Source: Odontesthes bonariensis (lineage: Eukaryota; Chordata; Actinopteri; Atheriniformes; Atherinopsidae). Taken from it: a stretch of 64,000 nt of DNA. The stretch covers positions 14,224,017 to 14,288,016 of the forward strand of contig NC_134509.1 in NCBI RefSeq assembly GCF_027942865.1, written 5' to 3'. Numbering within the stretch: the first letter of the stretch is position 1; the number at the start of each line of letters is the position of its first letter. The position numbers were made by a program, and so were the translations under genes. A model generated the notes under the pieces. The model saw nothing but the letters and a program-made list of their open reading frames with translations. It was not told where the DNA came from and made no database searches. Below are positions 11,683 through 33,005 of the stretch, one piece after another.

Positions 11683-14600
11683 TGTGTATATAATTGATGA
11701 CATAAATCAGTTGCTTGAACAATTTAAAATAAAATAGCAATAACAAATCAAAAGTAGCTTACTGGAATTCCCAGGGCTTTGAGGATGTTCATTTTACACA
11801 TGGGACACGTTCGGTGATCTTGCAGCCACGGATCTACGCAGTGCTTATGGAAGACATGTCTGACAAAATGACATGAAAGTACATGAATATTTGTTATCGA
11901 CACAAATGGTTGCTGAAATGTAGTGCACATGGAAATATCTAACAATATATAACACCGTTGGCTGTGGTGCATGAGCTAATGTTTAAGTTACAGTATCTAC
12001 AACAACAATCAGGCACACAAACCTCACCTGCATGGCAATATCCTCACAACATCATTGGGTTTATAACATTCAATGCAAACTGCACAGTTGTCAAAGTCCG
12101 GTTCAGTTTCCTTAGAAACAAACAAGACACAAAAAGACAAGATTAATTATATACCCAATACAAAAATAACAGAATAGTTTAAATAATGTCTTTAAAAGTG
12201 GATAAACAGCTTGGAAAATGTAAATATAAGGTAATTCCGTGTTAACTCAGCAAAGGGTGCTACCTCAAATATTTGTTTTTGTTCAAATATCAGAGCAGAG
12301 TAGAAATATCTAACAACGGTTCAGGGCAAAAAAGGCTACTTAGCCTTTGCTGAAGACATATTATTCGCATGGCTTCATGGCTATGGGGTTTCTATTAGGA
12401 AGCAGGCTCTAAATTTCTATGGTATATTTTGGTTAGCTGACTTATCCAAAAGATACAGAGGTCCACCAAAGTTTTCTGACTCTGACTAATGTAAGGCTTA
12501 AAAAAATATAATCCAGACCAAAAGCAACATGGCTGTTGCACCCCATTAAAACGACAAACTGTGAGCATGCACAAATATTTTTTTTTATGTCCAGGTTTAT
12601 TTTCTAAAGTCATTAATATGATTATATTAAAAAATAAGCTGTATTAGAGAATGAATGCACGTAACAATATGCTAAGGCGATTTGTTGAAGACAGTCTGAC
12701 ACTGGCTGGTGCTGCTATGACAAAATAACACAACAGCAATTTAATTTTTTACTGACTAAAAAAGTTTGATAACCTTAAAAAATGATAAAAAAATAAATTG
12801 TATTTTGAGTACATCTGACCAAAATAGAAAAACAAAAAAGATAGATTAACTCAAAACTACTTTGATTTACCTTGTCTCCTTTCTTTATAGTGCGCACTTG
12901 AAGCTTACTGATGGCCTTTTTCGCAGCATCCCCCAGACGCCTCTGTAGACAAACAAAAGCATTTTGCTTTAATACTGACACGGTGGGTGAATTCAGTGAA
13001 AGTCAAAAACAGATATACTTCAGATTAGAAATTGTGGAATCAAATATCATAAGTTGCTTTGTTGTTAAAAGTGCTGATTCTGTCTGATTCTGTCTGGCCT
13101 CTCCTGCCGTGTAAAACCACACTGAGAAAAATCAATAAACCACAATGACAACAAAGAAGAAGCTTAAAATAAATGTGTATGAAAAATGTAACACTTAAAA
13201 TACAAAACCAGAGTGTCACATTTGGCTATTAATGGTTGTGTAAATGCTGCCAGTCAGGGATGGGACAAAAGGTCAGTCATTCATAAAAATATATAGATTT
13301 CATCAAATTTGGGATGTTTGTATTTTCATGCAAGACACGGAACTAAAACGAATAATAAGTTGTCTTTCAGTGGATTTTGTGAATGAGGAATGTGTCTGAG
13401 AAACATTTTCAATACTGCAAGATGAGAGCACAGTTCCAGCTCTGCTGCTTTAAACAAACTGGACACGTGTTTTCATTTAGTAATCAAACATGTCATCATT
13501 CCTACTTTGTCTGCTTTACCTTACATGGGCTACTTGGGAAATAAATTTAAAGCAGGTCTGATTATTGCAGCTGAATTGTTCACTTAGCATAAATGAACAT
13601 ATTTCCAAGTGAAAATGGAAACAAGTGTTGTCACAGCTACTGCTCTTGTAATTACAGGCGCGGTGATGTATAATCTTTTAGGAAAACATAAGAACATCAG
13701 TGGAGGCCATTCATAAGAAAGTGATGGCAAAAACAATTATTTGCACAGCCGGCTCAAAGGGCCAGAAAGCAGGGTTTGTTGATGGTTCACTGGGTTGCCA
13801 TGTTTCTGTTGGACCAGCTGTCAGGCTAATTCTGACCCTCTCTTACAGCCTTACAGGGCTATAACGACATAGAAGCAGGCATGGGTCAATATCAAAGGTG
13901 GTAAGAGCGATCGCTGCCATACCTGGTTGCGGTCCCGTGCATTAGCGTAGCGGAATCTCTGAATGTAGTAGAAGACGAGCCAGGCGAGGGAGATGATCAT
14001 GAGGACGATGAAGGAGATGGAGACAAACACTACAGACGTTCTGCTCACATACTTCTGCAGGTTGCGGGTTCCTACAGTGATGTGCAGCATGACTGCAATG
14101 TTCTGCTCCAGCAGGACCAATATCTCACGACCTTTAGGCTCCGGGATCATGATGGCCACAATGTCGCTTGTATCTACACAACGCATGTGGCACAGGAAGC
14201 ACCAAGTTAAACGTGCAGAAAATGACTGCTGCAGACATCACTGAAGGCACAGACATCACACTATAATATGTGCTTTTGCCTTACAATCTTAAGTTGTTAC
14301 AATTTCTTAGCCTTGCTTTTGACCAAAATGTATTGCAGAGTAACATGCCAATGTTCCAACCCGTGTAAAAAAACAATGAATAAAAAGGTTCTGTTGAACA
14401 CGGGAGTTGTTAAAGCACAGCTGCTCAGACTCAGGTCTGTCACATAGCAATGAGCAGAGTGGGATATTAACACTGATTTCACATTCCAGTGGTGCAATGG
14501 CCATATTGAAACTGTAGTGATTATAATTATTTACATGCTCAAAAACATATGAAAACTTGCGGTAACCCTCATAGGGTTACGTAACAGTCCAAGATCTTCA

Positions 14601-17600
14601 AAAAATATAAGCCTCTTTTAACCATCCTGTAAAGCCAACAGGAGGTTTGTTTGCCTTTTCCATGCTATATACTTATAAAGGATTTATTTCAGGGATTTAA
14701 TCAGATTAATAAAAGATTTGGTCTGTTAAATGGAAACAAGTGTGCGATGTCACACATTTTCCTGAGGCAATGTAATTAAAGTCAATGACGCGCAGACAGA
14801 TTTATAGTCTGTTTTACTGCTTATTAGATTGATACAAGATTTTGTTTGAATCTAACTTTATTGGCTTGATAACGTTTCTGTGACGTACTCCCCCTGTTGA
14901 ATGTATCCACTTTAAACTTGGTCGGCCAAGGTTTAAGACATTGATGTTTAACAGCAAAAGCTGAGTTTCTACCTGATGGCGTTGCTCTGGGGGCTTGGCA
15001 AATTTCAATGTAATGCCAAGAGAGAAAAAAGTCGTTGTAATTTGCAGCTAAATGCTCATTTCCTCCCATCGAATGCAGCCCTGGTACCGTGGTAGGAATC
15101 TTGGACTGGTTGCTTTGAGCTTAGACAGAGCAGATGAACTAAATCCTCTCCATCCGTGTCAAAGATTTCCTGCCAGCAACCATCTGTTGATTTGCTGGTT
15201 GTGCACAATGTAGGATTTTATTTTACTGAGTCACTAATAATATATGCAACTGAAAGATGTCGGGAGGAACACTGCATTCACATAGTCTTTTTTTTAAATT
15301 TGTTTTTATAAAGAACTTCGTAATAACTTACTCTGGTCAATATCAATTAAACGTTTTTTGCAGATATGGGTTAATTAATTACAGAATTGCATTACATGAC
15401 ACTGGTATTAAGAAAATATGCACCAGTACCTCTGCAGTAAAAATCTTTCATCGTTACATAATTATCTTATAATATGACAGAGGTAGTGTCAGATACATGT
15501 TTAAGGCAATGAAGCGCTGAAGTGTGGCCTTAAGAAAGACTTTTCTCCACCAGCTTCTCATTGTCACAGCTTCTTTCGTGAGTGCAGAATAATCGGCTGA
15601 AGATGGAGGTCTTCTGGTAAATTAATAAATGAGCTTCTTTTTCTTTTCACTGATTCGATGTAGGCAGGGCTCAACCAAAAAAAACAAAAGCTATGTCAGA
15701 TATTTCCAGGCAGAATCAAGATTCAGCAACATTTTGATTAAAATATGATGATATCTTATTTATGTTCCAGCAATTTCAATCAAGTCAAATAAAGAGCAAA
15801 CAAACTCATATCTGATGAAGCGATCAGTTGAGTTTTTGCATATCAATCCATTAAAAGAAGTCATACCATTGTCCAAAGCATGACTTTGACTCTTTGTTTG
15901 GTTATTTCATGTTAGACAAACATACTACACAACGTATGAGGAACTCTTAGTAATTGACACAATCCTGCATCCTGAGCTGAGTTAATGACATAAGGGACAA
16001 AATGCCAGATTGACTCACTCCTTTCCAAACACAATAACAGAGTAACAAAGATCTGCTCTCTCAGCCATAACTTAGGTAGATGATTCCAAGAACCAGCTTG
16101 AGAACTGTTACATCATTTTCCCTGCTGCCTGTTTATGGCTGGGGTGGCGAGGAGTCAGGGAGGCTCCCTGTGGTGCTTCATTACATCGATCAGTCTCCAT
16201 AAACACCAGCCTTCATGCAACCTGGCATCCCAAAACACACAACTCAGATCCACAGGGCACTGCACAGACTATTTTACAGACTACTTTAATTCTGTCACAG
16301 AGCCCCTTATGCTGAGAGAAAATACGTTTTCACAAGGCTTTGAATCCAAAAGATATCCTACATATTCAACATGTAGTTGCAATGCTTTACAGATGCTAAG
16401 GTAAAACCTGCACAGCTGGTTTTTATATTACATGGCATGTTTATATGGCATGTTTGAATAAAAACTGTTTTCTATGGTTATTTATCGACAGAAGCAGTTA
16501 TGAGTTTCTAGCTATGAAATAAAAAGGTTATAGGTATGGCAGAATTGTGCTCATCAAGCTGGAAGTATTCTCCCTCTCAACACGAAGATATATCAGTGTA
16601 TTTTGTGGCTGCTTGCTAAAAACAGATGCTCTCAAAGCAAACACTGCTTCAAACAAGGACACACAAAACAGATGGCAACGGGCTGCTGAAAACTACTTTC
16701 TTTTTAGACTCTGCCCAAACCTGGCACATGATTTTCATGCAGATTTTTCCCTATTCCTGTCTCACCAACATGAGAATTTTGATAAAACAGTCTTTGTAAA
16801 AAAAAACAACAACAATGTATTGACACATTAAATCCCTCCAATATAATCCCTAAATTCTCAAGACTTTCAGACAACGTAAACATATGAATGTTTACTGTTT
16901 TGTAAACCTCTTTTTTTCACATGTAGCACACACACACTCCCAACCTGCAGATTTATGGTTTTATTAAGCTACGCCATATGGTGCAAAGTGGAAATCAACA
17001 CGATGCAGCTGCTGTCTTTGTTAACACAAAAGTAAACTACATCAACTCAGGTGAAATGTAGAACTAATTCAAATCACAAAATGGCTGTGCTCAAACGGTG
17101 AAGAAACAATAAAATAAAAATAAAAAAAAACACTTTTACATGGCAAGCTTGATCATCGTCCAGCAGAAGGCATATAGTAAGACATATTAGGGCATGTAAG
17201 ATTCTCTAAGCCTCAACTCTTATCTACTTCCTCGGTGACGCAGTCAGAGCAGACAAAAATAGCTGCTCCTAAAACAGAAGGGCAATGTCTGAGACCGAGG
17301 CTGAAATAGTGAGAAGATCTATGTTTTCAGACCAACTCAGCTAAAATGTGGAAGACAAGTTAATACTGAAGTGGTTAATTTAGTGCTCACCCATCTGCTC
17401 ACGCTGTGCAGTTACTTCTTTATAAGTGTGCTGCACAGTGATTAACTGAGGAACAGATTACAGCAGAATTATCTTGTTTCCTCTTTATTAGAAACCATGT
17501 TAGACCATTTATTAGAAACCACCAATTCCACTTGATCACAAAAAGTAGGTTCCACTGTGGCTTAATCACACATACATTAAGGATACTGATCAAAGTATTA

Positions 17601-20600
17601 TGCCCAACAAATACACTCGTGCATGCTCTTGCCGAGACTGAGATATCATGACTGCTCTCAGCCACATGTCTGCGGACAAGAAAATATGGAGCCAAAGCCC
17701 ACAGTCTTTTAGTTAACATGTTTGATTTCCTTTAATTAATACATAAAAAATTGGGAGTAGAGAGCATTTGATAACATTAACACATTTTGCAACATTTTCA
17801 AATTTAACTAAACACTCATTAAACATAACCTAAATGTGAAAGACCTTATGTTGCCGGAATGCAGCAGCTCCTGACACAACAATGGTGGTACAGAAGGTTG
17901 TCATATGCCTCTTTCACATATGGGCTGCACCATCACAAAAGAAAAATCTCATTTTTAAGAATTTTATTCTATTCACCGATCTCATAAAAATGGAAAAGGA
18001 ACCTGTGGGAGGAACGTGCATTTACTTTTACACAATGGTCAATTACCATTAGATTGAATAAATGTAAATGAATAAATAGTGCTGATTGAAAGACAATAGA
18101 TGCTAGTGGGACTATGGCTAGCCTGCACCTGACGTCATGACTTGGACTCTCTAGTTCCTTGTGCCCAGACGTCGCCAGGCAACCATAAAATCGTTTGCTA
18201 AAAAGGAGTCCAGCAGAGAAGGGTTTTCTGGCAAAATGTCAATAATTCAAAGCTGTTCAGTGACAGTAAGAAGTCCTGGGGGGGTCAAAACTCCAGTAGC
18301 ATTTACTGAACAGCTTCATTTGACCAACATATCTTGGTTTGAGACATGTGTTGATGGAGTCTTTAACAATGAGGTAAGAGGAAAGAGAATTAATGGTAAA
18401 TTTAGCGGCGTTACCACAGCAGCTGGCTCTGGACATCCTCTCTTTGTCAGCGTGACATTCATTCTAAACATGAACACCAGTTTCTTTTTCTCTGCGCTTT
18501 CCTTCTCCGCCCCCCTCTCTGCCACTTGCTGCCCCCCTGCTGGCGTCCTTTCCTGTTTCTCAAACCCTTTTATAGTAACACCAAAATCAGCACACATGTG
18601 CAGGTTCTCTGCACACAGGTATACCCACTCAAACAACATTCCCATTGCAAGACGCAGAGATGTTGCTCTCAGAGTCCTGGTATTTTCATTCTAATTACTT
18701 CATCCATAAAAAAAAAAATCAAAGACTATCAAAACAGAAAGAGATGGCATCTTTTATCTTTTTATTTGACGGCCTCCTAAAGGCCGAGGTAGGCGACAAT
18801 CTTTAGTAAGCAGGAGTTTTTGAGAGGAATTGTTTGTTACTTCTGATAGGGCCTGCACAGAGAGATTGGGGCTGCAAGGTGCCAGCCATCATGCGGATTT
18901 GGTGACACGGATCCATTGAGTCTCTTTTCATTTGCATTTGTTACTCCTGCTCTAGTTTCTCAGCCTCCAAGTCAGACGCTGCCGTCGAAACTTTTTCTGG
19001 GCACGCTCGGCAAAAAGCAGCGAGGTAAGACGAGCGTAATGTTCAAGCCACTGTCAATCACAGCTAGAATCGATGAATACCAGCGAGAACTGCAGTAACA
19101 TTTTATGTGGTACTAACTGCTCATCGTAGCCTTTCCCATAGAAGGTGTTAGTAGCAATGAGTGGGTGTGACCACAGAGTGTAAAAAGGGGCTAAGTGTCT
19201 ACCTCGATATTTGTGTCATGCCTAGAAGCAGGACAAGTCTTAAAAATAGTCAGGTGTTTTTTTTTTTCTTTTAATCGCATGCTGCAGGTAAACCAGCATT
19301 GAAGAGTTGAGTTTCTGTTTGTTCCTATGTTATTATTTCAATTCTATTTCTAAAGACCAGAATATGAGAGAAGAGAGAATATGTTAATGGCTGATATGAA
19401 GTTTCTTAACACTTTCTGCATTTGTGTAAACGCTTCAGAGACTTTGCAGCGAATTTAAACATTTTCTTATGCAGATAAGTGACACCACAAAGGACAACTT
19501 GCAACATTTCGCAATCGTTTCACAAATATCGCTCAAGGTCTTGGGACAGTTTTTGCCTGAACATCTGTTTCCTTAAAGATCACTCTGTCAATCGGCCTTT
19601 GTGCACTGAGCAGCTCTCTGGCATGGGTGTGTTGGTTAGGACGGCCACACCTTTATGAAAAGCATTAACAAGGAGAGAGCGCACTTCCAATGGAAATTTC
19701 ATTAAAGTGGAAAAGAGGACGAACAAAGAAAGCCTTAGCCTTGAAAAAAACAAATACAGTCCAATTCTTTCAGGGATTTCAACACTACATAGAACAATTA
19801 AGGGACTGTGTCTAAGTGTAACGCTGGTCTGGGAATACTTGCGCTGATTAAGAGCACATGCAAAAAATTACTCATCTAACTGAACCTTTTTCAACACAAA
19901 CATGAAAGGTCTGCATTCATTCTCTTTCAGTGTTTTTGCAAGGTTTTGTTCATGATGTCCACTATGAGCTGAGACTGAGTTTTATATACTGTAGCAAACA
20001 AAAACTTGAACGTGCTTGATCTGATAGTTTGATCTGGAGTCCGTGTTTTCAGGACACCTTTTATAGATAGTGTAGGGTATTATCACAGACACCACATTTA
20101 TGATATAGCAAAATCATGAATTTACTGACTATGACTGTCTTTAATGTAATTTCCGATATTGAGCTGGTTTAGAAATGTAGAGTGTAAGCTTGAATGTAAC
20201 CAGTGATACCCAGACTTAGTGATTGGCTGTAACGGTTCAATACATTTGTGGTCTTAAACAACGTGTCTGAGGCCCTTTTTAAATACAGCCAGGTATATTA
20301 TATGAAGTCAACATATAACATTATGTTAGAACAACAGCTTGTATTTTCCAGTTCAGCAGACTTAAATCTTCTCTACGGACTGTCCCCCTGTCAAGTTAGT
20401 GGAAATGATCTGCTTGGGGAGTCTGTGCATTGATTGCCTTCTACTTTTCGCAGAGAATACATTGATAATATATCTCATTACACTGATGCAGCAGAGCTCT
20501 GGGGCCTCTGCAGGCGGATGAAAACCATTATCGCCCACTGAGATGTCCAGTGCTCGAGGATCAACTAATTAATGACACGTGCCTTCCGGCCGGCCTCAGT

Positions 20601-21194
20601 GAAACTGACAGGACACCTGTAGCAGGGTGCCTGACCTGCTGGCTTGTGTTGATAGTTCATAATTCTCATCATTTCTTTCTGGCTTGAATGACTAAGTCTA
20701 GAGCTAAATGGCAAAGGGAAACTGTCCTTGAAGTTGACAGCTTGACTCTTACCTGAATGGGGCATTGTTATGGTGTCGTTGGCGCTGTTGTATATGACAA
20801 CTGCAGACGCGTTGTGGTTTGCGACGCCCCGGATTTTCTGTCGGTATGTACAATTCCCCGCCGCGACCAACGCCACCCAGGCGGTGCTCCGCGGGGCAGG
20901 AGGGAACCTGACGTTCGGGTCACACGCCTGTCTGTCCTGCAGGGGGGCCGGGACAAAAACCAAACCTTTGGCTTCTCTCTTGGGCGAGTGCTCGCCATAC
21001 CGACCGCACTCGGTTTTCTCGGTCTTGACCTCCGAGGTAACGGGGTCCAGATAGGTGATGTTGACAAACGCGGTGTACCACTCCTCCTTCTCTGCGACCG
21101 TGAAGTCCAAGCACAGCAAGTGCACGAAGCAAAACGACAACAGCCACGTCGAGAGAGCCAGACTGCGGCAAGCTCGGATGAGGGACGGTGCCAT
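10102..21194 (-). CDS. rnf150: RNF150: PA-TM-RING-H2 membrane E3 ubiquitin ligase, 7 coding exons, complete
   Basis: Coding exons on the minus strand are 20753-21194, 13923-14173, 12871-12942, 12028-12110, 11763-11859, 11403-11613 and 10102-10235. All introns are GT-AG with matching phases, giving 429 residues; human RNF150 is about 438. Residues 1-33 include a signal peptide ([20 protein letters not shown]). A protease-associated lumenal domain follows to about residue 188 ([24 protein letters not shown]). A membrane helix lies at about 195-218 ([20 protein letters not shown]). The RING-H2 ligands are C264, C267, C282, H284, H287, C290, C301 and C304. The Ser-rich tail ends [12 protein letters not shown]. 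The family places substrates on endomembranes for ubiquitination. Intron 1 is 6.6 kb. The first ATG precedes the signal peptide directly, which fixes the start. Identification is very secure. Confidence 0.97.
10858..10876. repeat. (GT)n microsatellite
   Basis: Uninterrupted GT dinucleotide run between the last two coding exons of rnf150. Confidence 0.9.
11653..11690. repeat. (TA)n-rich microsatellite
   Basis: TATATATATATATATATATA with TACACATATA lies just upstream, in gene sense, of the rnf150 exon at 11403-11613. Confidence 0.85.
14174..20752. other. rnf150 intron 1
   Basis: A 6.6-kb intron with no recognised exon or RNA gene. It contains a perfect palindromic CRE, TGACGTCA, at 18130-18137 and a 178-codon plus-strand open frame at 18161-18694 without known domains. 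It also has a short inverted repeat GTAACCCT-CAT-AGGGTTAC at 14562-14580. No large transposon was recognised. Confidence 0.6.
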
Positions 21195-29857
<8,663 letters not shown>

Positions 29858-30730
29858 AATGAGACTGAGACTGCCAGTGGTCCTCAGTGGATGTTCACTC
29901 GTTACAGTTTAGGAATTTCAAGAAATTTGAATTTTTTTCTTTTTAAATTTAAAGTGGGGTTGTTTGTTGTGCTTAATGTGTAGTCGGTGTCTTGCCTTCA
30001 GTAGACCAAGCTCACAGCTTGGAGAATCAGAAACCAATCCCGATGGACGAACCAAGCGAAGAGCTACTCAAAAGGAGGCCATAAGAAGAACAAATTCTCA
30101 CCATCTAAAACAACTCAAACTTTGGAAGTTTCGTAACGGTTAGAGGAAGATGTGGATGCTGTGGATGTTTTAAAACACCGCACTTCTGCGTCAGACAGCA
30201 ATTTAATATGTCGCTTCTCTCTCGAAACTGCGCAACATTCACATAGCAACATAGTCCAGGTTGGATCACCATATTCCCAGCCTTTTCCTACTTCATGTTG
30301 AGCACGATTTCCTATTGAATGAAAAATCCAATTTTGAATTTTAAAGTTTTGTTCCTTTCAAAGGTGAAAAAAAATAAAAATAAAAATCACTCTTCTTTCA
30401 GGCTCAGCTTTCAGCTGAGATTGCCTGTTGGGAAACCTTTTGATTCTCCAAACTGAGTGCGCTGACTGCTGCCTATTCCCCTGTAGATGAGATATGACAA
30501 CTCATGAGTACTTACTACACCCCCACTTAAAAAAAACAAAAAAACAAAAAATCTCTTCAATAGGGATACACAATGCGAGTTACATGGAAACTACACAAGA
30601 AAGTCAATATTATGGACTGTGTATTAATGTTTTCCGATATCTTTGAAAAAATATTGTCATGCAAGACCCCTATGATCATCTGTACAGGGGATAGAGGTGA
30701 AAAATCTCCAATAAAGGATTAAAGCAGGCT
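29858..30730 (+). other. Probable znf330 3' UTR with polyadenylation signals
   Basis: After the stop codon there are AATAAA signals at about 30373-30378 and 30710-30715 on the gene's strand. Either could end the transcript; the second gives an 860-base 3' UTR. Confidence 0.5.
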
Positions 30731-31131
30731 CAACTAATAGTTTGAACTTAAATCGGGTACTAATAGTGAAATAAAGGATGTTTTATAAACCCTTTCTAGA
30801 CTCCTTTTGGTGATTTGATAGATGGGAACCAGAAGACTTTGAAAGCCCCCCCTTTTTTTCTTATTTTTTTCTCTTACTTCTGGAAGAATGTGCCAGCCTC
30901 TGTTTTGATACATTTCTAGACACACGGATAGTTTGACATGATAAGACCCTACAATGGAGAGCTATTTAGGCAACTCAAGGTCATCATGCTTTGTTGCTGG
31001 TTGGAGGCTCGCTTCCTAGGAAATTAGAAATAGATTCGAAGTTACTGATACATTTGGAATATGACCCACTACACACTGATGGATTGCCGTCACCGCCGTC
31101 ATGGACATAAGGAAATTCTTACAGGGGACAG

Positions 31132-31236
31132 AGAAGCCACAAGGAGAACTGCACCTTACAAATTCCTAGTTCGTGAACAGTGTTCTCTAACTAGGAATTT
31201 GCTGCGGCGTAAGGTGCAGTTCTCCTTGTGGCTTCT
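31132..31236. repeat. Long inverted repeat forming a near-perfect hairpin
   Basis: Arm 31132-31171 (AGAAGCCACAAGGAGAACTG, then CACCTTAC and AAATTCCTAGTT) pairs with arm 31189-31236. The only interruption is an 8-base bulge GCTGCGGC at 31201-31208. The loop is about 17 bases (CGTGAACAGTGTTCTCT). About 40 consecutive pairs form on folding. It lies between znf330 and il15. Confidence 0.9.
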
Positions 31237-31596
31237 GTTCACTAACAATGGCAGTAAAACGAATTCTGATTCTGAGAATGAAGTGGAGGGAGGTGAGAGA
31301 TTTGATTTCTCTGTTGTGTCGAAGCGCCTACCTGTAGGCCACTGTAATTTCTTACACCAAATACACAACGTTTGCATGGCTCCATGGCATATGAAAAACG
31401 CGAGACCATATCCTATTCTGCCTATTATAGCCTAAACTATCTTGGGCATTAGGAAATTGAAGCAGTGTGTTGGAGGAGGAGAAGGAATTGAAAAGCTAAA
31501 TGGCTGAACTCAAAAGTGTTTTTATTTGCGTAGATAGCCTATAGCTCTGTTAAACCTGTTGAGGTTCATGCAAATTTGAATAAATGTTCACATTCA

Positions 31597-32389
31597 CAGA
31601 CATCCCAAGTTCCAAAGACTCATTTCAAGCAGGCTGGATATAGGTAGTTAGATACTGTAATTGGCTAGTTAGATATAGGTCTACACAATTTAGTAACTAA
31701 ATGTGTATTGATACTTCACATAAGTCTTCGATACGTTTTGCTTTATTTTATTACAGCATTTAACCTACAGAAATAAAATGCAGATGATGGCGCGTTCAGC
31801 CTACCTCCACATGTTTTTACAGTCATTAAGTCCGCCGTGGGCAATACTGAAGTCACTATTGCATACAGTGCACCTCGCCACGGTGTCATCATTCTTCACC
31901 TTCACTAGACATGGGTATACTTTAGTATATATTCTACTGTAAAATGAGTCTAATATTTTCGTTTTTTACTCGAGGATTCACCCTGTGCCATTTGGCAGGA
32001 TGCACAGTTTTGAGGGGTAACTTAGGTGACTGTCAGAGAGTAAATCGAAGCCATCCCACACCGAACGTTATTGGCTTATTTTGCTGACTAAACCAATCAG
32101 CGCTCCTTCTGACAAGCAGTCGCCCTGAACGCTCGTTGAACAGAGCATCGCTTTGGACAGATGCGCACAAGTTTCACAAGCAACCTCTCACACCCCTCTC
32201 TCTCTCGTGCCTGCGCAGTCGAAACGCGCATGGTGCACGAGTTATTATATTGCCTGCACGCTCTCACTCGCATTGAAAAAAAAAGGACACGCCCTCGCAT
32301 AGTCTAAAATCTCGCGGGCATCCGTGATTAACTATCAATATCAGGGAGACTCCCGGAACTGCCGGGAGACCTCAGACTTGGGATGTCTG
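31597..32389. mobile_element. 793-bp TIR element upstream of il15, CATTCA flanks
   Basis: The left end is CAGACATCCCAAGT and the right end ACTTGGGATGTCTG, a perfect 14-base inverted repeat. CATTCA occurs at 31591-31596 and 32390-32395, consistent with a target duplication. The CAG start suggests hAT-like, though hAT usually gives 8 bp. A short palindrome GGGAGACTCCCGG-AACT-GCCGGGAGACC sits near the right end. No transposase frame is seen. Confidence 0.75.
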
Positions 32390-32899
32390 CATTCAGTACA
32401 GGCTCATGTTGTATAGCCTACAGTAAGGCAGTGTTGGTGGTGGTGTTCTGGCTGGGGGGCCTGTGCCCCTGTACAGCTGTAGGCCTCGCAACGTCCCCGA
32501 TTGGCGGAGAAATAAATCTTATCACTCGAGTTATGTCAGCTTCACAGTAAAATGTAGGCCACGTGCCAAAAGAAAGGGGAACAAATGCTGAATTGCAGCC
32601 AACCTTCGAGCGCTTGTTGGGCCGAAAGCAAACACAAAAAGTGGGCTAGTTATTTGGCTGTAGCCTACTTAGTGGAACATCTTCGTATGTCACGACACAA
32701 TTAAATTATGTGGGGAAAAAAAAAAAAAAAAACATGCAAGCAATTTCAGCCTCAGCAGCTGTTGTGACTGGTGTGTTACAAAGTGACGACTGGAAGGAGG
32801 AGTGAACTTGAGCACGACGAGCGCGGGGCGTGTGTGAGTCTGTCTTTTGCGAAATCTGACCAGCACTCTCTCTCGCGTCAAAGAGTTATTGATATTGGT

Positions 32900-33005
32900 T
32901 TCAGACCAATGAGACAAGCCAGCTTCACTGTGGCTCATGAGATGCAAAAGTGTGATGTCGGCCTGCAGCTCTGTTGGGTAGAAGAGCACCGCTGGCGCTG
33001 CACAG
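32900..33005 (+). promoter_or_regulatory. il15 upstream AUGs and short uORF (candidate 5' leader)
   Basis: Four ATGs lie in the 100 bases before the il15 start, at 32909, 32937, 32942 and 32955. The one at 32937 opens a 14-codon uORF ending TAG at 32979-32981, in the same frame as il15. Those at 32909 and 32942 are in another frame that runs past and overlaps the il15 start. Upstream AUGs are a known brake on IL-15 translation in mammals. They matter here only if this region is in the mRNA leader, which sequence alone does not prove. Confidence 0.45.
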
